A DNA stretch of 20,178 nucleotides, taken from positions 1 to 20,178 of the forward strand of contig JBMNNQ010000019.1 in assembly GCA_050942615.1 (NCBI GenBank). Direction: 5' to 3'. The position numbers were made by a program, and so were the translations under genes. Below, one piece after another: positions 15,918 through 20,178 of the stretch (position 1 is the stretch's first letter; every line of letters begins with the position of its first letter). The notes beneath the pieces are model-generated. The model had not been told where the DNA came from, ran no database searches, and was given only the letters and a program-made list of their open reading frames with translations. Source of the stretch: JAAZMI01 sp050942615. GTDB lineage: Bacteria > Bacillota > Dethiobacteria > DTU022 > UBA8154.

Positions 15918-16115
15918 CTGTTAAAGTAAGAGGACCGGGGCATACCTTTCTGTGTAACGGTTGCCCTTTGTTGGCAGTCTGTTCAGGCCGGTTTGCAGAA
16001 ATGGCAGAACAGGGCCGTAACCCGACGCCTGAAAATGCAAGATGTAAGAAATGTAATCCTTTCTTGACCGCTGTTTTCCCCTGTAAATTCAAACGAAACA
16101 GAACCCCCTGGGCCT

Positions 16116-16143
16116 CCTGCCGCAGGCCCGGCAGGTACTTTTT
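16116..16143 (+). terminator. Probable terminator of the catalase gene
   Basis: CCTGCCG (16116-16122) and CGGCAGG (16129-16135) form a perfect 7-bp stem with a CAGGCC loop, followed by TACTTTTT. It lies about 200 bases after the catalase stop. The stretch 15918-16242 between the two genes otherwise shows no supportable gene. Confidence 0.6.
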
Positions 16144-16242
16144 AAAATGCACAAGCGGGGACGGGGGGTTTCTTTATCTTACCCCTGCTGCCTTTGGAAT
16201 AATTACGTTCCATTTGGGCAAAATTCCAGGGGAGGTGATAAA

Positions 16243-16596
16243 ATGAGCGAAACTACCAGAGCCCTTTTATTTAAATTTATAATGACGCTGATCATAACCG
16301 GAATAGCCTTTGGCGTCATCGCCGGGAATGCCTTTAAGTGGGTAATACTGGTCGCCATTTTGGGAACGGTGATCGATTACCTGGCCGGGGATCTGCTGAT
16401 ATTGCCCCGGGTGGGCAGCCTCATCGGTGCCATCATCAACGGTGGTTTGGCGGCCCTGATAGCAATTGCGGTGGCCGCAGCGGCCCCGGCGTTTACCACA
16501 ACAACGTTTTCTGTGCTGGTTTTTGCGGTTTTGATTGCTGTGGGTGAATATTTCTTTCACCAGTACCTCTTGAAAGCAGATAAAGTTGAACCCTAG
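16243..16596 (+). CDS. DUF2512 (YndM-like) four-helix membrane protein
   Basis: 117 aa, nearly all hydrophobic, with four predicted membrane helices at about residues 9-28, 30-52, 56-80 and 87-108. The stretches FKWVILVAILGTVIDYLAGD and LPRVGSLIGAIINGG are typical of the DUF2512 family found in spore-forming Bacillota; function unknown. ATG at 16243 follows GGGGAGG with ideal spacing; the longer open frame from 16147 adds an unlikely Cys/Arg-rich leader without a ribosome site. It stands alone between a terminator upstream and hairpins downstream. Confidence 0.85.
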   Translation: MSETTRALLFKFIMTLIITGIAFGVIAGNAFKWVILVAILGTVIDYLAGDLLILPRVGSLIGAIINGGLAALIAIAVAAAAPAFTTTTFSVLVFAVLIAVGEYFFHQYLLKADKVEP

Positions 16597-16608
16597 GAAA
16601 ACCTCAAA

Positions 16609-16627
16609 GGGGCTGGTAAACAGCCCC
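16609..16627. terminator. GC-rich hairpin after the DUF2512 gene
   Basis: GGGGCTG/CAGCCCC (16609-16615 with 16621-16627) with a GTAAA loop. No T-run follows on +, while the minus strand continues into CTTTGAGGTTTT, so it could stop transcription arriving from the minus side, or act only as an mRNA 3' end. Confidence 0.45.
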
Positions 16628-16633
16628 CAATGA

Positions 16634-16667
16634 ATTTACTTCCAATTCACAAATATCAAAAGTAAAT
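16634..16667. repeat. 8-bp AT-rich inverted repeat
   Basis: ATTTACTT (16634-16641) and AAGTAAAT (16660-16667) are perfect complements with an 18-base loop. Followed by GGTTTTAATAA. Possible weak terminator or operator; 16668-16893 holds in addition a direct repeat TTGTAATTA at 16746-16754 and 16758-16766. Confidence 0.4.
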
Positions 16668-16789
16668 GGTTTTAATAATGCTATTTAGGGGCGGGCCGGC
16701 CTGTTTATAGTGATATGTAATGCTAAATTATCAAAAAAGGTGGTTTTGTAATTAGGCTTGTAATTAAGTTGCAAGATAGGGGATAAACT

Positions 16790-16897
16790 ATGCCTGCCAA
16801 CAGTGGCCTGCTGGATAAAAAAGCCAAGGCTAATATTGGATCAATTAATTTTTTGGTGACTACTGGAATATTATGGACTTCCCCCCGCCTACTTTAA
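16790..16897 (+). CDS. Possible 35-aa small protein
   Basis: ATG at 16790 after AGGGGATAAACT opens a 35-residue frame beginning MPANSGLLDKKAKANIG and ending TSPRLL, overlapping the end of the minus-strand gene by 4 bases. Two TTGTAATTA direct repeats lie just upstream. No family is recognised, and a frame of this length can occur by chance. Confidence 0.2.
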   Translation: MPANSGLLDKKAKANIGSINFLVTTGILWTSPRLL

Positions 16898-17382
16898 TTG
16901 GAACAAATATTTAGGTGTGTCAGGGAGGTGTAATGGGCTATCACGTTCACTTTAAATTTACGCTGGCTGCACAAATTTATCTCCGGGAACACAAAACAAA
17001 AATCGCCGACCGTAATGCTTTGCATGCATGTTCCATGGTGGCCGGGTATTGTCAGCTCGGCAGCCCGGAACCCATGGGTTCTTACAGTCCCGCCCTTTTC
17101 CTCGGAAACAATAACGCCTACGTTTACCTTTCTGCCGGCGCAGACATTGTTAAGTTCCACCTTTACCTTTAAAAAACGGCCCTCACACTGTAATTTTACA
17201 TCCTGCACTGTAATTTCTTTAAAATCTTCACAGGGGCCAAAGGTTACATTTTGATGCTTTCCACACCCGCACTGACATTCATCATGACAATCAGGCTCTT
17301 GGGGCGGCCTGGGGTCTTTAGGCCCGGGCCGTCCCGGGTATTGTGGTGTATGTTCGGCCCCGGGGTTGGTTTTCTCTTCCAT
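16894..17382 (-). CDS. Cys-rich conserved hypothetical protein, possibly spore or surface associated
   Basis: 162 aa without a signal peptide. The first 45 residues are Pro- and Cys-rich (PGRPGPKDPRPPQEPDC, then CHDECQCGCGKH). The rest is a beta-rich domain with the pattern VKLQCEGRFLKVKVELNNVC, AGRKVNVGVIVSEEKGG and RKFKVNVIAHYTSL. I recall similar 'CxGRxxxVxVxLxNVCxGRRVxVGVxLxE' proteins in spore-forming Clostridia, where they stay uncharacterised; a coat or exosporium role is an inference. ATG follows AAAAAGGAGG. No close partner on this strand; the next minus gene upstream is the broken XRE gene. Confidence 0.75.
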   Translation of the reverse strand: MEEKTNPGAEHTPQYPGRPGPKDPRPPQEPDCHDECQCGCGKHQNVTFGPCEDFKEITVQDVKLQCEGRFLKVKVELNNVCAGRKVNVGVIVSEEKGGTVRTHGFRAAELTIPGHHGTCMQSITVGDFCFVFPEINLCSQRKFKVNVIAHYTSLTHLNICSN

Positions 17383-17499
17383 CCAGAATTTCCTCCTTTT
17401 TAGGGGTTTAAGATCCCTGTATTTTATTACATAACAAAGAGAAATGTTCTGGTTCTAACCATAAAAAATTTTCGAATGTTGTTTATTTTTTTAGTTATA

Positions 17500-17754
17500 C
17501 TACTCAAACTTGGTGGAAAGCTTTTTCCCTGTAGCAGTAGCTATTTTACCCAACAATTTAACTGAAGGGTTATGTCTTCCACTTTCCAATCTTGCAATAG
17601 CAGATTGCTTGGCGCCGATCAGCCTGGCAAGATCGTGCTGTGTAAGCTTTTTTTCAGAAGCATCTCTTACAGCGTATTCGTACTCTAGGGCATCATATTC
17701 CTTTTTGACCACGGGATCTTATAACAAAATATTTTTAACCTCTTTGTGGTTCAT
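17500..17754 (-). pseudogene. XRE-type HTH antitoxin-like gene with an early in-frame TAA
   Basis: The readable part (from a GTG at 17712, 70 aa) carries a classic XRE helix-turn-helix: LTQHDLARLIGAKQSAIARLESGRHNPSVKLLGKIA, written here only in outline, ending KKLSTKF. Relatives act as antitoxins of HigA type. Upstream in the same frame an ATG at 17754 follows AAGGGGAAA and encodes MNHKEVKNILL, then TAA at 17721-17719, then DPVVKKEYDALEYEY. Antitoxins of this group normally read through here as ...KDPEVKKEYDALEPEY, so one base change (for example AAA to TAA) explains the stop. The helix before the HTH also looks shortened (EYEYAVRDASEKKLTQ). No toxin gene is next to it. Re-initiation at the GTG cannot be excluded. 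Confidence 0.65.
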
Positions 17755-17895
17755 TTAAATTTCCCCTTATATTTATTTAATCTATAAAACGCAATTTTAT
17801 TTTTTTTTTTTTTGGTAACCGCGGCCCCTCCGGCATTCCCTTGGTCTGCAGATTGATTCCCCAATTTTTTTGTTCCGGGCCTGAGCACTCCTTAA

Positions 17896-17979
17896 AGGCA
17901 CAGTTTCCAAGCAGTGGTTGCTGGCTATAAGAACCTAGATACTGTTGAAAAGTATATTAATCCTGTTCAAAAAAATTAA
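17896..17979 (+). pseudogene. Possible remnant of a tyrosine recombinase C-terminus
   Basis: A 27-codon open stretch reads RHSFQAVVAGYKNLDTVEKY and then INPVQKN before TAA. RHSF resembles the HxxR-region RHTF/RHSF of tyrosine recombinases and GYKNLDTVEKYI resembles their GHKxLxTTxxYI end with the catalytic Tyr, as if the middle were deleted. No start or ribosome site. The match is short and could be chance. Confidence 0.25.
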
Positions 17980-18001
17980 TAGAACAGGGTCGGTAAAAAG
18001 T

Positions 18002-18033
18002 AAAAAATTGCTACGGGAAACAATTGCCCGAGC
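18002..18033 (-). terminator. Candidate terminator of the small gene at 18081-18389
   Basis: On the minus strand GC, CGGG pair with CCCG, GC (18033-18010, small bulges) and are followed by AATTTTTT (18009-18002). Short stem, so only moderate support. Confidence 0.4.
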
Positions 18034-18080
18034 TTTGGCAACAGACACTATAAAATTTCTTTAGCACCAGGTATAGCCCA

Positions 18081-18389
18081 TTATGTTGTGCAATACTTTT
18101 CTATAACAGTTTCTATTTCTGCATATAATGGAAGGTTTTCTTCTGCAGCCTTAATTACATACCTTGGAATTTCTTTTTTACGTAAAGACAATTCCAAACC
18201 ATTTCTTCCGCAACTTTTTTTATTAATCCATTTTTTTTTGTGAAGCTTGTCTAATGCTTTTCTAAGATCATACATGTTTATGTTGAGCAGCCTGCCCAGT
18301 TTTAATGATATAATTTGTAATTTGCCTTTCATCCAGATCAGACCGAAAACAGTTTTCTCCTCTTTATTTAAACGTTTCCCCTTTTTCAT
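18081..18389 (-). CDS. Small Lys-rich hypothetical protein, winged-helix-like
   Basis: 102 aa, basic, rich in Lys and Leu. Secondary structure reads as helices (EEKTVFGLIWMKG, MYDLRKALDKLHKKKWI) followed by a short strand pair and NGLELSLRKKEI, resembling a MarR/winged-helix DNA-binding core in which YDLRKALDKLHKKKWI would be the recognition and wing region. This is an impression, not a family assignment. ATG follows GAAAGGAG at proper spacing, so translation is likely. Codon use is strongly A/T-ending, unlike the metabolic genes left of 16600, in keeping with acquired DNA. Confidence 0.6.
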   Translation of the reverse strand: MKKGKRLNKEEKTVFGLIWMKGKLQIISLKLGRLLNINMYDLRKALDKLHKKKWINKKSCGRNGLELSLRKKEIPRYVIKAAEENLPLYAEIETVIEKYCTT

Positions 18390-18457
18390 TTAAAATTCTC
18401 CTTTCAATTTTAAATAATTTATGTGTGATCAGGAATACAATAAAATTAAGGCTAAAA

Positions 18458-18490
18458 ATATAAAGTCCCGGGTTTTACTGAGTCCCGGGA
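18458..18490 (-). terminator. Terminator of the gene at 18538-18861
   Basis: TCCCGGG (18466-18472) and CCCGGGA (18484-18490) form a 7-bp stem around an 11-base loop. On the minus strand the sequence continues CTTTATATTTTT, giving a T-rich tail. Confidence 0.6.
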
Positions 18491-18537
18491 TTATATCATT
18501 TCTTTTGTTAATGTATAGTTTGTTTTTTTAGAAGCTT

Positions 18538-18861
18538 TTATGACTTCTTCAAAATATCACCTGAAATAAGTGAAAAAAGTTTGTTTATCTCGTCATCACA
18601 TATTTCTTGTAATTCCCTTTCAGTAAAGAAACTGTTTTCATCGTAACCTATGTTTTTAATGTAATCTTCTAGTTTTTTTGCGATATAATCTAGTCGATTT
18701 ATGGTATATAAACCTCCAGTAATTGATGGGATATCTTGGGCATGCAGCCAGCACATTTCTTTTATGTCTGTTATGCCTTCTGCATAGAAAAATGATATAA
18801 ACAGTTTTACAGAATCCCCCCAATACATATCCCACGCTTGTTCCGGCGTTAGCTTTTTCAT
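18538..18861 (-). CDS. Hypothetical protein (107 aa), unknown family
   Basis: Acidic, mostly helical protein beginning MKKLTPEQAWDMYWGDSVKL. Contains SFFYAEGITDIKEMCWLHA in the middle and ERELQEICDDEINKLFSLI near the end; no catalytic motif or family recognised. ATG at 18861 follows GGGAGG by 8 bases; the frame also opens 9 bases earlier at a GTG that is part of that ribosome site, so the ATG is chosen. Own terminator downstream. A/T-rich like its neighbour at 18081-18389, which it precedes on the same strand with a 148-base gap. Confidence 0.65.
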   Translation of the reverse strand: MKKLTPEQAWDMYWGDSVKLFISFFYAEGITDIKEMCWLHAQDIPSITGGLYTINRLDYIAKKLEDYIKNIGYDENSFFTERELQEICDDEINKLFSLISGDILKKS

Positions 18862-19036
18862 ATATTTCACCTCCCGTTTTGTAGTAATTTTTTTTCTAGC
18901 TTGCCCACAGACTAATATACTGGCTTATACTATACACTTTAAGGCTAAATATGAGGTCCATGTAATAAAAAAAGTGAAAATACACCAAGAAAAATTGTTT
19001 ATTTACAAACCACATAATTATTTGCTATGTAAATGC

Positions 19037-19097
19037 TGTCAATGGCCATTTGAAAACCTGCATTTTTGGCCCCGAAAAGTAGGCCACTATAAAATGG
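19037..19097. mobile_element. Possible solo end of an IS21-family element
   Basis: TGTCAATGGCCATTTG, then TTTTTGGCCCCGAAAAGTAGG and CCACTATAAAATGG (shown in pieces), resemble the TG-starting ends of IS21-family elements with their repeated TGGCC...GGCCA internal motifs. This is recalled resemblance. No istA or istB reading frame lies on either side, so it would be a remnant. The surrounding 18871-19230 is A/T-rich with no gene seen. Confidence 0.35.
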
Positions 19098-19249
19098 AAG
19101 TAACGATTCCCCCCTTCTGCTCTTAAATATTTTGTGATTTTGCAAATTAAAACAGACCCTGTTTTTCACAATATATTTCCTCGCTTTAGCCTTGGTATTT
19201 CACATTACAACTGACAAAAAAACAACATCTTGCACATTAAAAGGAAACT

Positions 19250-19329
19250 TTGGGGCTCTGCCCCAAGCCCCGGGATTTACCGCTTTAATTCTCCAAAAAA
19301 AGAAAAAGGCAGCCAGCGGCCACCTTTTT
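19250..19329. terminator. Two hairpins, one bidirectional terminator-like
   Basis: TTGGGGC/GCCCCAA (19250-19256 with 19260-19266, TCT loop) is followed at 19303-19329 by AAAAAGG ... CCTTTTT with an inner GCC/GGC stem, which could stop transcription in both directions. The GGGGC...GCCCC element is of a kind often seen around mobile DNA in Clostridia (recalled). Confidence 0.45.
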
Positions 19330-19489
19330 CCTGTACCCTTTTTTGCAGAATCCTGCCAGGCGCAGGTTGCTTTCTAGCGTTCAATTTCTTTGGATATTTT
19401 TCTTACACATTCAAAAGTCATTTGTACACCACCTTTTACATCCCCGTTTCCAGGGAAGCCAAGCGTACAGTCTCGGCATCAATCTTTTC

Positions 19490-19702
19490 CCCCGGTAGAA
19501 ATCCATGACTGTCCCTGTGGAAAGGGGGAAGTAAACAGGCTGACAAAGCAGGATTAAGTTCCTCGGTAAAACAGCGCAGCGTAAAGGTTTTACCGGCACC
19601 GGGTTCGCCCACCAATAGCCCCATGCCGCGCGCCTTCTTTAAATATTCCAGGCGGCCGCGGGCTTCCCGGGCACTTTGCGAGGCAAAAAGCTTGCTGTTT
19701 TC
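19490..19702 (-). pseudogene. Remnant of a transposition AAA ATPase (ExeA/TniB-like), frameshifted
   Basis: The frame beginning at 19699 reads NSKLFASQSAREARGRLEYL, continues through MGLLVGEPGAGKTFTLRCF (Walker A GEPGAGKT), and reaches EELNPAL. Near 19545 the recognisable sequence moves to another frame, QPVYFPLSTGTVMDFYRG, as expected from loss of one base. After FYRG the likeness ends. ATPases of this form accompany a DDE transposase in two-gene Bacillota elements. The normal first dozen or so residues are absent because the sequence is joined to the transposase fragment. Not functional. Confidence 0.7.
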
Positions 19703-19703
19703 C

Positions 19704-20027
19704 TTGGAACATGGAAACGGGAAGATCCCTTCTTTGTTCCCTTAATTCTAAAATGGTTCCTCTCAGATCAGCCGGGATGCTGCGGGCCTGTCCCTTATCG
19801 GCACGCTGTTTGGGCTTTAGCCCGGCAAAACCTTCTTTTTTGTAGATACCCAGCCAATTTTCAACCGTCTTCGGCCTGTATTCTTTGGCCCCATAGTACG
19901 GCACCTGGTGCACCAGGCTGCATATTTCAGCTAAATAGTCCTGTTTGGATGTCACCTGGCCGTTCAAAAGAGACGCAATGAGCCCATAGCGAAAAAGAGC
20001 AATCTTTTCCCGATTATTTTCTTGCAT
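19704..20027 (-). pseudogene. N-terminal fragment of a DDE transposase, fused to the ATPase remnant
   Basis: ATG at 20027 follows AAAGGAGG by 6 bases. About 108 codons resemble the DNA-binding N-terminus of Mu/IS481-like transposases: ALFRYGLIASLLNGQV, VHQVPYYGAKEYRPKTVENW and KEGFAGLKPKQRADKGQARS, then LRGTILELREQRRDLPVSMF. Immediately after, the sequence becomes the ATPase in a different frame, so the catalytic DDE part and the start of the ATPase gene have been deleted together. The reading frame runs on to 19590 with no sensible protein. The remnant cannot transpose by itself. Confidence 0.75.
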
Positions 20028-20056
20028 GTTCAGCCTCCTTTGGAATCGCCGCCGGT

Positions 20057-20090
20057 AAAACTGCAAGAGCTGGTAACATATTGCAGTTTT
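20057..20090. repeat. 10-bp inverted repeat upstream of the transposase remnant
   Basis: AAAACTGCAA (20057-20066) and TTGCAGTTTT (20081-20090) are perfect complements 14 bases apart, 30 bases before the transposase start. TTTGTACA follows at 20093-20100, and a second TTTGTACA occurs at 19421-19428 beyond the ATPase remnant. They may be transposase-binding sites near an element end. Confidence 0.4.
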
Positions 20091-20178
20091 TCTTTGTACA
20101 AAAAACTGTTTCACTGCCTCTAAAATATATGCCAGCGAATACTGGAAGTGGGGTAGCAAAAAATCAGGCAGCAATGAT

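Larger units (their letters stand above)
17755..18080. other. AT-rich intergenic stretch with T14 tract and gene scraps
   Basis: Holds a run of 14 T (17800-17813), an inverted repeat CCTGTTC/GAACAGG (17962-17968 with 17982-17988), a possible recombinase scrap and a candidate terminator, both listed separately. No intact gene is visible on either strand. Confidence 0.5.

Noticed and set aside
15863..16246. 127-codon plus-strand frame with many Cys after the catalase
   Set aside because: It starts inside the catalase, crosses the terminator hairpin and has no ribosome site.
19374..19477. Open stretch on the minus strand ending GGVQMTFECVRKISKEIER
   Set aside because: It looks faintly like a protein C-terminus but has no start, family or flanking context, and it crosses a proposed element end.
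19416..20105. Target-site duplication around the deleted element
   Set aside because: The five bases flanking the two TGTACA sites (TCATT-like and AAAAA) do not match.
1..20178. tRNA, rRNA and cas genes
   Set aside because: Looked for TPsiC-arm patterns, rRNA signatures and Cas motifs on both strands; none were seen.

Overview
The window looks like part of the chromosome of an anaerobic or microaerotolerant member of the Bacillota, class Clostridia (the Peptococcales/Desulfotomaculales/Moorella type). This rests on gene content and style: strong AGGAGG-type ribosome binding sites, frequent GTG/TTG starts, an anaerobe-type 4Fe-4S protein, a compact Clostridia-style folate operon, a short aconitase, a DUF2512 (YndM-like) membrane protein and AGGAACCGTCCCC repeats. 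No 16S or other marker is present, so genus is not claimed.

Layout. 1-180: three copies of an AGGAACCGTCCCC repeat. 198-932: 4Fe-4S protein, then a terminator. 1225-4546 (+): folate operon folE - HD phosphohydrolase - folP - folB - folK, covering GTP to dihydropteroate, with an HD hydrolase where the dihydroneopterin-triphosphate dephosphorylation enzyme would be needed. 4611-4770: three 30-bp repeats with 34- and 36-bp unique spacers, CRISPR-like in geometry but with no cas genes in view. 4786-7578 (-): a poorly characterised set of a Cys-less thioredoxin-fold protein, a soluble ABC ATPase, a UreG/HypB-like GTPase with a CxxC, and a 4-Cys Fe-S protein; the thioredoxin-like gene is separated from the other three by a strong terminator. 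8114-10042 (+): aconitase. 10251-13716 (+): a PAS-rich hybrid histidine kinase whose end overlaps the start of a small DNA methyltransferase. 13830-15917 (+): a large-subunit (KatE-type) catalase. 16243-16596 (+): DUF2512 membrane protein.

From about 16600 to the end the character changes: bases are visibly richer in A+T, the recognisable genes are on the minus strand, and several are broken. This part holds a Cys-rich conserved hypothetical protein, an XRE-type antitoxin-like gene interrupted by an in-frame TAA, a possible scrap of tyrosine recombinase, two small unknown genes, a sequence resembling a solo IS21-family end, and an internally deleted transposase/AAA-ATPase element. It reads as a decaying accessory zone next to a conserved metabolic block.

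The most promising candidates for something undescribed are the GTPase/ABC/Fe-S/thioredoxin-like cassette (possible metallocofactor insertion or reactivation system), the HD hydrolase in the folate operon, and the CRISPR-like repeat trio. All functional statements come from motif reading only; no database search was possible.
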